NCBI GenBank assembly: GCA_016839055.1
Contig: JAEKNX010000002.1
Coordinates: 441,451-505,450 of the forward strand
Length of the DNA stretch: 64,000 nt
Reading direction: 5' to 3'
DNA from: Spirochaetales bacterium
Lineage (GTDB): Bacteria; Spirochaetota; Spirochaetia; UBA9216
Shown: in pieces, positions 16,895 through 26,207 of the stretch
How the letters are laid out: every line of letters starts with the position of its first letter
Numbering within the stretch: position 1 is the first letter of the stretch
The notes under the pieces: model-generated
Told to the model about the DNA's origin: nothing
Databases searched by the model: none
Seen by the model: only the letters and a program-made list of their open reading frames with translations
Position numbers and translations under genes: made by a program

Positions 16895-17926
16895 ATGAAA
16901 ACGGGAATACTGACAAAACCTGAGATACAGGAGCTCTTCTCTTCAATGATTACGAAAAACGGCGAAGAAAGCCGAATATTTGTTCCGGCGACAATCGAGG
17001 GCAGGGTGATATTGGAAGAATTTTCACCTGAAAGGGAGATATTCTATGATTTCGCGAATTTCCTTAGACCGCCCAAAGGCATTTTCTTTCCTCAGAGGGA
17101 GGTTCTCTGCAGTTTCGAGCAAGAGCGCGCGGTGGAAGTTCCCCCGGCAGCCGGCAGGATTATAATCTTCGGGATAAGACCATGCGACGCGAGATCATTT
17201 CTTTTTTTAGATAAGATATTTTCCGCCGGTTCCAGCGGTTTTGCCGATCCTTACTACCTCGGCAGAAGAGAGAACTCGGTGATTATCTCCCTCTCCTGTA
17301 TCGAACCTTCTGAAGGCTGTTTCTGTACAAGCCTTGGGGGAGGACCCGGTGATGAGAGCGGGTCGGATATTGTCGCATTTGACCTAGGGGACAGACTTCT
17401 GTTTGAGGCTCATAGCGCGAAGGGAGAGAACTTTATTGAAGAAAATACGACGGAGTTCCGGCAACCGGACGCAGCGGATCAGAATGCAAAAAAGGAGAGC
17501 CTGCAGGCGGCCTTCAATGCAATTTCCAGGATTTCGACTGATGGACTTGTAGAAAAACTTGATGATGATTTTAGTGATAGTTTCTGGGAAGAGATTACCG
17601 CCACATGTCTGGGCTGCGGTGTCTGCACCTATCTATGTCCGACATGCCATTGCTTCGACATTACCGATGAAAAAGATAGAGATGGAACAGGAACAAGGGT
17701 AAGGACCTGGGATTCCTGCCAGTACCCCCTTTTTACCATGCATGCTTCCGGACATAATCCCAGAGCCGAGAAGAAACAGAGGATGCGCCAGCGGATTATG
17801 CATAAATTCTCCTATACGCCCAGGACGACAGGGGATGTTTTCTGTGTCGGCTGCGGCCGCTGTGTTAGGAAGTGTCCGGTAAACCTGGATATCCGTGAAG
17901 TGATCCGCAAGATAAATGGAGAATAG
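16895..17926 (+). CDS. flxB: FlxB / HydB / AsrA-like [4Fe-4S] subunit
   Basis: A 343-residue protein of the sulfhydrogenase-beta / anaerobic sulfite reductase A family. The N-terminal domain has GIRPCDARSF and SCIEPSEGCFC. The C-terminal third carries two ferredoxin motifs, CLGCGVCTYLCPTCHC and CVGCGRCVRKCP. It normally pairs with an FAD/NAD protein like the next gene and relays electrons away from it. The ATG at 16895 follows a very strong GGAGGGAGG; the longer frame start at 16853 lies inside flxC. The gap to flxA is two bases. Confidence 0.87.
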   Translation: MKTGILTKPEIQELFSSMITKNGEESRIFVPATIEGRVILEEFSPEREIFYDFANFLRPPKGIFFPQREVLCSFEQERAVEVPPAAGRIIIFGIRPCDARSFLFLDKIFSAGSSGFADPYYLGRRENSVIISLSCIEPSEGCFCTSLGGGPGDESGSDIVAFDLGDRLLFEAHSAKGENFIEENTTEFRQPDAADQNAKKESLQAAFNAISRISTDGLVEKLDDDFSDSFWEEITATCLGCGVCTYLCPTCHCFDITDEKDRDGTGTRVRTWDSCQYPLFTMHASGHNPRAEKKQRMRQRIMHKFSYTPRTTGDVFCVGCGRCVRKCPVNLDIREVIRKINGE

Positions 17927-17928
17927 AG

Positions 17929-18768
17929 ATGCAGAATCCCTACATGCCAAGTCCGGTGACCATCGAGCAAATTGATATAGAAAATGATCTAAAGGATATT
18001 AAAACCTTCAGGCTGAAATTTGAGAGGGAGGAGGATTCCCGGAGATTTAACTACAAGCCCGGACAGTTTGCCGAACTGTCCCTCTTCGGATTCGGGGAAT
18101 CCCCAATCGGTATTGCCTCTTCTCCTACAGAGGAAGGATATCTTCTTTTTTCAATAAAAAAGACAGGGACAGTAACCTCCGAGCTTCATAATTCCGAGCA
18201 GGGCCGGAAAATGGGAATAAGGGGCCCTTTTGGAAATAGTTTTCCCTGGGATAGGATGAAGGGGAAGAATATTGTTATCGTCAGCGGCGGATTCGCGTTT
18301 ACAACACTGCGTTCGGCAATTATATACATGATGGACGCGCGAAACCGGGGAGATTACAAAAATATTACGGCAGTCTACGGAGCAAGATCGCCGGGAGAGT
18401 TTCTATATAAGAAAGAGCTGAAAAAATGGCAGCAGAGTGAGGATATTGATCTTACCCTTACCATCGACAGGCAGGCGGAGGAGGAATGGGACGGCTCTGT
18501 TGGGCTGGTTCCCTCCGTCCTAAAGGATGTGAGTCCTTCGGCGGAGAATTCCATAGCCCTTGTCTGCGGTCCTCCTGTGATGATTCACTTTACCGTACCC
18601 GTTCTGCTTGAACTGGGATTCAGGAAGGAGGATATAATACTCTCTCTGGAAAACAGAATGAAATGCGGGATAGGAAAATGCGGCAGATGCAATATCGGCC
18701 ATAAGTATGTCTGTGTCGACGGCCCGGTTTTTACCTTTTCGGAATTGGAAAAATTACAAACAGAGTAG
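17929..18768 (+). CDS. flxA: FlxA / HydG / AsrB-like FAD- and NAD(P)H-binding subunit
   Basis: A 279-residue ferredoxin-NADP reductase-fold protein and a second predicted NAD(P)H entry site in this operon. The FAD domain has YKPGQFAELS and the SSP turn. The NAD domain has VSGGFAFTTLRS and CGPPVMI. A C-terminal [2Fe-2S] motif CGIGKCGRC, with a last Cys in KYVCVDGP, is typical of sulfhydrogenase gamma and AsrB. FlxA of sulfate reducers uses NADH; NADH rather than NADPH is assumed here by analogy. It is the last gene of the operon and no clear terminator hairpin follows it. Confidence 0.9.
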   Translation: MQNPYMPSPVTIEQIDIENDLKDIKTFRLKFEREEDSRRFNYKPGQFAELSLFGFGESPIGIASSPTEEGYLLFSIKKTGTVTSELHNSEQGRKMGIRGPFGNSFPWDRMKGKNIVIVSGGFAFTTLRSAIIYMMDARNRGDYKNITAVYGARSPGEFLYKKELKKWQQSEDIDLTLTIDRQAEEEWDGSVGLVPSVLKDVSPSAENSIALVCGPPVMIHFTVPVLLELGFRKEDIILSLENRMKCGIGKCGRCNIGHKYVCVDGPVFTFSELEKLQTE

Positions 18769-18828
18769 GAATATTTAAAGGATTATCCGTCTTGGGGCCG
18801 GTTTTACAGATTGATTTCCAGAGACCGC

Positions 18829-18852
18829 CCTGAATTGACACCTGAATTGACG
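18829..18852. repeat. Tandem pair of a 12-base unit
   Basis: CCTGAATTGACA is followed directly by CCTGAATTGACG, just upstream of the ileS promoter. The role is unknown and it may be chance. Confidence 0.5.
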
Positions 18853-18856
18853 ATAC

Positions 18857-18885
18857 TTGACCTCCCACCTGTTTTTCCCTAGAAT
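18857..18885 (+). promoter_or_regulatory. Promoter for ileS
   Basis: TTGACC at 18857-18862, a 17-base spacer, and TAGAAT at 18880-18885. The leader to ileS would be about 95 bases. No T-box structure or conserved T-box sequence was seen in it. Confidence 0.6.
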
Positions 18886-18985
18886 ACCTAGTCTAAAATC
18901 TGTTATTTTCAAGTATAAATAGCATAAAATTACTTAATAATTCCTTTGGCGGAAAGGCCGGGAATGATGATATGTGGAGGAAAAT

Positions 18986-21900
18986 TTGTATAATTCTGTT
19001 GACCCGAAAGTTAGTTTCCCTAAGATGGAGGAACGCATACTAGAATTCTGGAAGAAAAATAATATTTTTGAGAGATCCATTGAAGAGAGGGAAGGCTCTC
19101 CTGAGTTTGTTTTCTATGATGGACCTCCGTTTGCAACCGGTCTTCCTCACTTCGGACATTTTGTCCCGGGTACCATTAAGGATATTATCCCCAGATATCA
19201 GACTATGAAGGGCTACAAGGTCAGTAGAAGGTTCGGATGGGACTGTCACGGGCTTCCGGTTGAGTACGAGATGGAAAAAGAGCTCGGAATATCAGGCAAG
19301 AAGGCAATTGAAGATTTCGGTATTGCCGAATTTAATGAATCCTGCCGTTCAATTGTTCTTAGATATACCAAAGAATGGGAATCCATAATCACAAGACTCG
19401 GCCGCTGGGTTGATTTTGAACATGACTATAAGACAATGGACGCTGATTACATGGAATCCATCTGGTGGGTTGTTAAATCCCTATGGGAGAAGGGTTTGAT
19501 GTATGAAGGTCATTATATTCTTCCATACTGCCCCCGCTGTTCTACTGTTCTGTCAAATCATGAACTGAACCTCGGCGGATACAAGGATGTTCATGATCCG
19601 GCTATAACTGTAAAATTCAAACATAAATCCGAGGCAAATACTTATTTTCTTGCCTGGACAACTACTCCATGGACTCTTCCTTCTAACCTCGCGCTCTCGG
19701 TAGGCGCGGACGTGGACTACGTGAAGGTGCGTGACGGACAGGAAATTTACATTCTTGCCGAGGCAAGACTGGAATCTTACTACAAGAGCGCCGAAGAGTA
19801 TGAAGTTATAGAAAAGATACCGGGCAGCGCTCTTGTCGGACAGGAATATGAGCCGCTTTTCCCTTATTTTAAGGACGCCGCGGAACAGGGAGCATTCCGG
19901 GTGTTTGCGGCTGATTATGTTACAACCGAAGACGGAACAGGAATTGTTCACACGGCTCCGGGCTTTGGTGAAGACGACTATAATACATGCAAGGGCACAG
20001 GTATTCCGACTGTCTGTCCAATAGATGATGAGTGCAAGTTTACCTCTGAGGTTTCAGACTACGAGGACCGCTTTGTAAAAGACTGTGATAAAGACATTAT
20101 CAAGCGCCTCCGCGAGGAAGGAAAGCTTATTAAGCGTGATAATTATCTCCACTCCTATCCGCACTGCTGGAGATGCGACAGCCCTCTTATTTACAGGGCC
20201 GTATCATCCTGGTTTGTAGATATCGGGAAGATTAAAGACAAGATGCTCGCCGCAAATGATCAGATTCTCTGGGTTCCCGCTCACCTGAAAAAGGGAAGGT
20301 TCGGCAAGTGGCTCGAAGGAGCCCGCGACTGGGCGATTTCAAGAAACAGGTTCTGGGGAAACCCCATTCCTGTCTGGAAGTGTCCCGATTGTAATGAGAG
20401 TATCTGCATTGGTTCGAGAGACGAGCTTGAAGAAAAATCGGGTGTAAGGGTTGAAGATCTTCATAAACACTTTGTCGACCATATCGAGATAGACTGCTCC
20501 TGCGGCAGCAAGATGAAGAGAATCCCGGAGGTTCTTGACTGCTGGTTTGAGTCAGGTTCAATGCCGTATGCTCAGAACCACTACCCGTTTGAGAATAAGA
20601 AACATTTTGAGCAGAATTTTCCCGCTCACTTCATCTCTGAAGGTCTCGATCAGACAAGGGGCTGGTTTTATACCCTTACAATTCTCGCCGCGGCTCTTTT
20701 TGATAAGCCGGCATTCGAGAAGGTAATTGTAAACGGCCTTGTTCTTGCTGAAGACGGTAAGAAGATGTCTAAATCAGCACGGAACTATTCTGACCCTATG
20801 GTAGTAATTGATAAATTCGGCGCCGATGCATTGCGTCTTTTTCTGATGAATTCTGCCGTGGTCCGGGCTGAAGATCTTAAATATACTGATGAGGGTGTTC
20901 TTGAGATTTTAAAGAGTATAATAATCCCGGTCTGGAACGCTTATAGTTTCTATGTGACCTATGCGAATATCGATAACGCGTCTCCAAAATCAGCACCTGA
21001 TGAGCCCGATAATCCTCTTGATAAGTGGATTCTTTCCGAGTCTGAGAAGCTTGTTGCCGAGGTGACCGATCAGCTCGATGCATACGAGCTGCAGCGGGCT
21101 ATTGCGCCGATACTTAATTTCATTGATCTTCTTAATAACTGGTACATCAGACGCTCGAGGAGGAGATTCTGGCGCTCTGAGAATGATTCAGACAAGAACC
21201 AGGCATATGAAACCCTCTATACGGTGCTCATGAAGCTTGTGACAGTAGCTTCTCCCTTCATTCCCTTTGTAACCGAGGAGATTTATCTCAACTTAAAGCC
21301 TGAGGGGACTCCTGATTCAGTGCATCTCTGTGATTGGCCTGTTTCCGATGACAGTAAGAGGGATATCGAACTCGAACACAAGATGGCGGTAACCCGTCAG
21401 GCCGTATCAATGGGCAGGGCTCTGCGTTCGATGCATTCTCTGAAGACAAGGCAGCCATTAAAGGCTTTAAACCTCGTCACTCGTGATGAAAATGAAAAAA
21501 TGGTTCTGCGTGAGATGGTTGATATCATCTCGGAAGAACTCAATGTGAAAGAGGTGATCTTTCGCGACAATGAGGAAGAACTTGTTGAATACAGCGCCAA
21601 GGCAAATTTCAAGGTGCTTGGAAAGCAGCTGGGACCGAACATGAAAACTGCAGCCGCCGCAATAATGAAGCTTGAACCGGGTGAAATCCAGTCGCTTCTT
21701 GAGGGCGCAACCCTGTCACTCGGTCTTGATTTCGGGAATCTGGAAATAACCGAAGAATCGGTCGTAATTCAGCGTAATGAGAAAGACAACATGAAGGTTC
21801 TGAATGAAGGATCGCTTACAATTGCCCTCGATTCTGAAATTACCGAAGAGCTTCGGCAGGAAGGAATGGTTCGCGATATAGTGAGATCTGTCCAGAATCT

Positions 21901-22105
21901 CAGAAAGGACAGGGATCTCGATGTCACCGACCGAATAGTACTTTCAATATCGGGGAATGATAATGTAAAAGCGGCCGTTGAGGCCTTCCAGGATTATCTT
22001 TCATCAGAGACCCTGACATCGAGATGGATATGGGAAAGCCTTGACAACGCGCAGAAAGTGGAGTGCGGTGATGAAGAATGTACTATCGCGCTTGAAAGGG
22101 CGTAG
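18986..22105 (+). CDS. ileS: Isoleucyl-tRNA synthetase, type 2 (eukaryote-like)
   Basis: Charges tRNA-Ile. It has 1039 residues from the start I prefer. The class I motifs are PFATGLPHFGH near residue 50 and KMSKS near 594. The HIGH-region form and the length mark it as the type 2 enzyme (eukaryotic, archaeal and some bacteria), which is naturally little affected by mupirocin. The frame is open from a GTG at 18974, but a GGAGG at 18976-18980 sits five bases before the TTG at 18986. Starting there gives the family-like N-terminus (M)YNSVDPKVSFP. It overlaps the next gene by 35 bases. Confidence 0.95.
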   Translation: MYNSVDPKVSFPKMEERILEFWKKNNIFERSIEEREGSPEFVFYDGPPFATGLPHFGHFVPGTIKDIIPRYQTMKGYKVSRRFGWDCHGLPVEYEMEKELGISGKKAIEDFGIAEFNESCRSIVLRYTKEWESIITRLGRWVDFEHDYKTMDADYMESIWWVVKSLWEKGLMYEGHYILPYCPRCSTVLSNHELNLGGYKDVHDPAITVKFKHKSEANTYFLAWTTTPWTLPSNLALSVGADVDYVKVRDGQEIYILAEARLESYYKSAEEYEVIEKIPGSALVGQEYEPLFPYFKDAAEQGAFRVFAADYVTTEDGTGIVHTAPGFGEDDYNTCKGTGIPTVCPIDDECKFTSEVSDYEDRFVKDCDKDIIKRLREEGKLIKRDNYLHSYPHCWRCDSPLIYRAVSSWFVDIGKIKDKMLAANDQILWVPAHLKKGRFGKWLEGARDWAISRNRFWGNPIPVWKCPDCNESICIGSRDELEEKSGVRVEDLHKHFVDHIEIDCSCGSKMKRIPEVLDCWFESGSMPYAQNHYPFENKKHFEQNFPAHFISEGLDQTRGWFYTLTILAAALFDKPAFEKVIVNGLVLAEDGKKMSKSARNYSDPMVVIDKFGADALRLFLMNSAVVRAEDLKYTDEGVLEILKSIIIPVWNAYSFYVTYANIDNASPKSAPDEPDNPLDKWILSESEKLVAEVTDQLDAYELQRAIAPILNFIDLLNNWYIRRSRRRFWRSENDSDKNQAYETLYTVLMKLVTVASPFIPFVTEEIYLNLKPEGTPDSVHLCDWPVSDDSKRDIELEHKMAVTRQAVSMGRALRSMHSLKTRQPLKALNLVTRDENEKMVLREMVDIISEELNVKEVIFRDNEEELVEYSAKANFKVLGKQLGPNMKTAAAAIMKLEPGEIQSLLEGATLSLGLDFGNLEITEESVVIQRNEKDNMKVLNEGSLTIALDSEITEELRQEGMVRDIVRSVQNLRKDRDLDVTDRIVLSISGNDNVKAAVEAFQDYLSSETLTSRWIWESLDNAQKVECGDEECTIALERA

Positions 22106-23039
22106 TTTAAATAAATTATTAAGGGCGGCAGTCATTGCCGCCCTCGCAGTTATATTTTTTTCCTGTGCAGCTATTCCTGAAAAGGCTGAAATGTGGAGCG
22201 GAGCGGAGCTTCTGCCAGAGGCTGTAAACATTGTTATAAGCACCAGGGTTGAGGGTAATTTAGAGTTAATCCAGCCCGTTCTTGAAGTGATGGCAGATAG
22301 TATTCCGTCCGAGATGTCAGAGGATTTCCTCGAACGAACGTCTGTGATCTGGGCTGGACTGGAGCTCATAGACGGCAGTGACGGGAAGTTCAGAAACAGC
22401 ATCGCCGCCGAGGGCGATTATCCGAAAGGCCTCATCGAATGGGGACTCTGCTGGAATGCCGACTGGAAAAAAGAGAAGTTTAATCCTATTCCCGGTGGAA
22501 ACTTTGAGATGGTTTACTGGGACGATGAGAAGAGCGGCAACCAGATTGCGCTGCCTGCGAGTGATTACATGCTTGCATCAAGCGGAGCCATGGAAGAGAT
22601 GCTTACCTCCTGGGCAGGGGGCGCCGTGCCTTCAGGCAGGGAGTGGATTGACGCCGAGGCAGCCTCAGACGTTACTATAATGACGAAGGGCCTCTCACAG
22701 GAAGAGTATTCGAGATTCGTGCCTGAACTTAAAAAGGTGCCGATAGAGTCTCTCATTCTTTTCATGAAGCGAAGCGGTGATGACTACCTTATTTCAGGAA
22801 CCTTTCATATGGACAGCCCGGGCAATGCCTTCCTTTTTGCCGCTATTTTTAGAACTTTGATAGTAACGGCGAAAACTCCGGAAGGCAAGAGACAGTTCAC
22901 AAATCTTAAAGAGATTAAGATTGAGAAAAACAATAATGATGTAGTCCTTGAAGGGATGAGGCTTCCGGCCGAAACTGTAGCCGCTATCGAACGTGAATGG
23001 CTTATACTGGCCGGAGTAAACTTAGGAACAAAATTATGA
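22071..23039 (+). CDS. Lipoprotein of unknown function
   Basis: A 322-residue predicted lipoprotein. A basic start and hydrophobic stretch are followed by a lipobox ending FFSC (Cys about residue 32). I do not recognise a family. The rest is a soluble, mixed alpha/beta-looking sequence without repeats or TM segments, with a substituted-lysine-rich C-terminal strand region. The ATG at 22071 lies inside the end of ileS, with GGAG about seven bases upstream; an earlier frame start at 22041 would extend the N-terminus ahead of the signal peptide. Its stop overlaps hisH by ATGA, so ileS, this gene, hisH and hisF are probably co-transcribed. Confidence 0.8.
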   Translation: MKNVLSRLKGRSLNKLLRAAVIAALAVIFFSCAAIPEKAEMWSGAELLPEAVNIVISTRVEGNLELIQPVLEVMADSIPSEMSEDFLERTSVIWAGLELIDGSDGKFRNSIAAEGDYPKGLIEWGLCWNADWKKEKFNPIPGGNFEMVYWDDEKSGNQIALPASDYMLASSGAMEEMLTSWAGGAVPSGREWIDAEAASDVTIMTKGLSQEEYSRFVPELKKVPIESLILFMKRSGDDYLISGTFHMDSPGNAFLFAAIFRTLIVTAKTPEGKRQFTNLKEIKIEKNNNDVVLEGMRLPAETVAAIEREWLILAGVNLGTKL

Positions 23040-23638
23040 TTGGTGTTGTTGATTATGAAGCCGGTAATCTGAAGAGTGTCGAGCTTGCTCTCAGGCATAT
23101 CGGAGTTGATTTTTATATCAGTAAAGATCCCGAAAAGCTTCTTAGCGCTGACAGGATGATCTTTCCAGGAGTAGGGGAAGCTCAATCTTCGATGGAAGTT
23201 TTGGATAGAACAGGACTGGGTGACGCGGTAAAAGAGTTCGCGGCATCCGGGAAGCCGCTTCTGGGGATATGCATAGGCTGCCAGATTCTCTTCGATTTTT
23301 CGGAAGAAAGAAATACAGATTGTCTGGGGATAATACCGGGAAAGGTTCTTGAGTTTTCCTCGGATATGGGACTCAAGGTTCCTCATATGGGCTGGAATCA
23401 GGTGAGCCATCTGGGACGCCATCCTATTTTTGACGGGATAGACGATGACTCGGCATTTTATTTTGTTCATTCTTATTATCCGAGTCCGGCCTCAAACGAC
23501 GCTGAAATAGGGCGTACTGAATACGGAATTGAGTTTTCCTCGGCCGTTGCCAAGAATAATGTAGTTGCAACCCAGTTTCACCCGGAAAAATCCGGTGAGA
23601 TAGGACTCAAGCTGCTCAAGAATTTTATCAGCCTATAG
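23036..23638 (+). CDS. hisH: Imidazole glycerol phosphate synthase, glutaminase subunit
   Basis: Hydrolyses glutamine and channels ammonia to HisF for histidine and AICAR formation. It has 200 residues. The class I amidotransferase triad is visible, with the nucleophile Cys79 in GICIGC and the His/Glu pair in QFHPEKSGEIG near the C-terminus. The ATG at 23036 (ATGA overlap with the lipoprotein gene) gives the expected IGVVDYEAGNLKS start. It is followed after 15 bases by hisF with a good RBS. Other his genes are not in this window. Confidence 0.96.
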   Translation: MIGVVDYEAGNLKSVELALRHIGVDFYISKDPEKLLSADRMIFPGVGEAQSSMEVLDRTGLGDAVKEFAASGKPLLGICIGCQILFDFSEERNTDCLGIIPGKVLEFSSDMGLKVPHMGWNQVSHLGRHPIFDGIDDDSAFYFVHSYYPSPASNDAEIGRTEYGIEFSSAVAKNNVVATQFHPEKSGEIGLKLLKNFISL

Positions 23639-23653
23639 GAGGCGGGGAAGACC

Positions 23654-24421
23654 ATGCTTCAGAAAAGAATAATAATATGCCTTGATGTGAGAGACGGAAA
23701 GACAACAAAGGGCATCAAGTTCAAGGGTAATGTCGATATAGGCGATCCGGTTGAGATGGCCGCCGAATATTATCGTCAGGGTGTCGACGAGCTTGTGTTT
23801 TATGACATAACCGCCTCTTCAGAGAAGCGCGGGATAATGATAGACGTTGTCAGCAGGGTAGCCGAGCAGATCTTTATACCCTTCTGCGTGGGAGGCGGTA
23901 TCTCCAACGTTGCAGACATGCGCTCTGTGCTGCTGGCAGGAGCTGAGAAAATCAGCATAAACTCGCAGGCCGTGAAGAATCCGGATATAATCTCCGAGGG
24001 CGCATCGCTTTTCGGCAGGCAATGTATTGTCCTCGGAATGGATGCCGCGGCTGACCGCGCTATGCCCTCGGGGTACCGGGTGGTAATCAACGGCGGCCGT
24101 ACGGCAACCGGCCTCGATGCCCTTGAGTGGGCACTAAAGGCTGAGAGCCTCGGCGCGGGCGAGATAGTGCTTAATTCCATTGATGCCGACGGAACCCGGG
24201 AAGGCTATGAATTGAACATTACCAGGATGATTTCCGAGGCAGTGGGCATCCCGGTTGTAGCATCAGGAGGAGCGGGTAAGTCAGAACATCTGCGTGATGT
24301 CCTCACTGATGGCAAGGCTGATGCGGCCCTGGTTGCTTCGATGGTTCACTTCGGCGGATATACTGTCGGCGCCATCAAAGAGTACCTGTGCAGCGAAGGT
24401 GTTCCGGTGAGAATGCTTTAG
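23654..24421 (+). CDS. hisF: Imidazole glycerol phosphate synthase, cyclase subunit
   Basis: Closes the imidazole ring using ammonia from HisH. It is a 255-residue TIM barrel with CLDVRDG near the N-terminus (catalytic Asp11), [16 protein letters not shown], the GMDAA strand (second catalytic Asp) and ASGGAG. Length and motifs are normal for HisF. The WbuZ-type paralogues used in sugar amidation were considered, but the sequence reads as ordinary HisF. Confidence 0.95.
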   Translation: MLQKRIIICLDVRDGKTTKGIKFKGNVDIGDPVEMAAEYYRQGVDELVFYDITASSEKRGIMIDVVSRVAEQIFIPFCVGGGISNVADMRSVLLAGAEKISINSQAVKNPDIISEGASLFGRQCIVLGMDAAADRAMPSGYRVVINGGRTATGLDALEWALKAESLGAGEIVLNSIDADGTREGYELNITRMISEAVGIPVVASGGAGKSEHLRDVLTDGKADAALVASMVHFGGYTVGAIKEYLCSEGVPVRML

Positions 24422-24453
24422 TACTTCTCGCCGCTGTTTTTCAGATTTGATTA

Positions 24454-24482
24454 TTGACCATAGTCGGTAATATTATTATATT
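24454..24482 (+). promoter_or_regulatory. Promoter for the FmdB-family gene
   Basis: TTGACC at 24454-24459 and TATATT at 24477-24482 with a 17-base spacer, about 47 bases before the ATG. Confidence 0.55.
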
Positions 24483-24529
24483 TACAACACACAATGAAAG
24501 AAATAATTTCTCTTACGGAGACGAAATAG

Positions 24530-24865
24530 ATGCCAACATATGAATATGAATGCAAAGAATGCGGACACAGGTTTGAAGCTTTTCAGAATATGTCAGATGA
24601 CCCGCTGACTGAATGCGAAAGCTGCAGTTCCGAAGTGAAACGACTAATATTTGGAGGAACCGGAGTAATCTTCAAAGGAAGCGGTTTCTATGTTACAGAT
24701 AATAAAGGCAAGGCCAAGTCTCAGCCCGTAGCCAAAACTAATGACGGCGACTCAAAGACTGATTCAGGAGCCCCGGATTCCAAGCCGTCCGACAGTAAGG
24801 CTGAAAAACCCAAGACAGAATCAAAAGCAGATTTACCTAAGAAAGAAACTGTGGCCGCTAAATAA
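24530..24865 (+). CDS. FmdB-family zinc-ribbon protein
   Basis: A 111-residue protein of the FmdB/putative regulatory family. An N-terminal zinc ribbon has CKECG and CESCSS. It is followed by GTGVIFKGSGFY, typical of the family, and a low-complexity Lys/Ser/Asp-rich tail (about 65-111). The function of the family is not firmly known. Its stop overlaps the 3' end of the convergent hisS by eight bases, so the two transcripts must overlap. Confidence 0.88.
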   Translation: MPTYEYECKECGHRFEAFQNMSDDPLTECESCSSEVKRLIFGGTGVIFKGSGFYVTDNKGKAKSQPVAKTNDGDSKTDSGAPDSKPSDSKAEKPKTESKADLPKKETVAAK

Positions 24866-26177
24866 TAGCGCGGCCCAGCATTGTTTTAATTTTTTCGGAA
24901 GCTTCATCAATAGTTATCATATTATAATTTTCTCTCGCAGATAGATCTTTCAGGTTTATCTTATTTTCCTTATACTCATCTTCCCCGCAGATTATTGCAG
25001 CGGGGATGTTTTTGCGCTCCGCGAAATTGAACTGATTCTTCATCTTTTTCGTCTCAAGGTATACTTCGCAGTTCAGCCCTTCTTTTCTCAGGATTGAAGC
25101 TATATTAAAATAATGGCCTTTTAGCTTCTCATCCATGTTCAAGATTAGCACGTCTGTAAGGCTGTTCCTGGGCGCTGAAACACCGAGTTCTTCCAGTGCT
25201 GCCATAAGCCTGTCGAGGCCTATCGAAGAGCCGACTCCGGGCATCTCTTCTTTCGAATAAATTGATGCAAGATTATTATACCGTCCGCCCGAGCAGACCG
25301 AACCGATGCCCGGCAGATCATCCAGGAAGGTCTCGTAGACAATGCCTGTATAATAATCGAGGCCGCGGGTGATGGACGGATTAAGGATGAAAAGATCTTC
25401 GATGCCACATTCTTTCATCATTCCACGCACTATCCTGAGTCTTTCGCTTTCAGCCGATGGACCGCCTGATAATTCCTCAATCTTAGAAAGAATTTCCTTG
25501 AATGAGCCCGCGGCATTTATATATTCAAGAATTAAGGCGGCGTTTTTACTGCTTGTGAGTTCTTTAAGCTGCTTTATTACATTATCCTCGCCTATCTTGG
25601 CCAGTTTATCGACAATCCGCAAGATCTCTGCCGACTTCTCCATGATTTCGAGCTTCTCGAGGAAGCGGTTGAAAATACCTCGGTGAGAGAGGTGAATGTG
25701 AATTTTTTCAATGCCTAGTGCTGTAAGGGAAGCATGCATGACGGAGAGAATCTCAAAGTCTGCTTCCGGTGAATCAAGGCCGACAATATCGAAGTCGCAT
25801 TGGGTAAACTCGCGGTATCTTCCCCTCTGGGTATTTTCCCCCCGCCAGACCTTCGAAATGTGATATCGTTTGAACGGAAGGTAGAGATCATTCCTGTGGG
25901 CCGCCATGAAGCGGGCAAAGGGGACAGTGAGATCGAATCGCATCGCAACGTCCCGTCCGCCGAGATCGTTAAAACGGTAAATCTGTTTATCTGTTTCTCC
26001 GCCGCCCTTACCTAGCAGCACTTCGGTATATTCGAGGGTGGGCGTGTCTATAGGAACCATGCCGAATGATTTAAAAGTATCTTCGAGAGTCTCCTGTATT
26101 TCCTTTCGGGCAATCTCGGTTTCAGGCAGAAAATCCCTGAATCCTTTAAGTACTTTCGGCTGAATCAATTTCGACAT
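24858..26177 (-). CDS. hisS: Histidyl-tRNA synthetase
   Basis: Charges tRNA-His. It is a 439-residue class II synthetase with motif 2 in KVWRGENTQRGRYREFTQCDFD, the histidine-binding GLDYYTG and the motif 3 region GVGSSIGLDRL, then an anticodon-binding domain. The long spacing in the middle fits the variant seen in spirochaetes and archaea. An AGGAGC lies before the ATG. The end overlaps the zinc-ribbon gene. Confidence 0.96.
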   Translation of the reverse strand: MSKLIQPKVLKGFRDFLPETEIARKEIQETLEDTFKSFGMVPIDTPTLEYTEVLLGKGGGETDKQIYRFNDLGGRDVAMRFDLTVPFARFMAAHRNDLYLPFKRYHISKVWRGENTQRGRYREFTQCDFDIVGLDSPEADFEILSVMHASLTALGIEKIHIHLSHRGIFNRFLEKLEIMEKSAEILRIVDKLAKIGEDNVIKQLKELTSSKNAALILEYINAAGSFKEILSKIEELSGGPSAESERLRIVRGMMKECGIEDLFILNPSITRGLDYYTGIVYETFLDDLPGIGSVCSGGRYNNLASIYSKEEMPGVGSSIGLDRLMAALEELGVSAPRNSLTDVLILNMDEKLKGHYFNIASILRKEGLNCEVYLETKKMKNQFNFAERKNIPAAIICGEDEYKENKINLKDLSARENYNMITIDEASEKIKTMLGRAII

Positions 26178-26207
26178 AGCTGCTCCTCTGAAGATTATTA
26201 TTCTGTG

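Noticed and set aside
18769-18985. T-box or other riboswitch before ileS
   Set aside because: No T-box sequence, specifier loop or terminator hairpin was seen; the leader is short with a plain promoter.
23036-24421. HisH/HisF as WbuY/WbuZ-type sugar-amidation enzymes
   Set aside because: Both sequences carry normal HisH and HisF motifs and no glycan genes are adjacent; still, other his genes are not in view.
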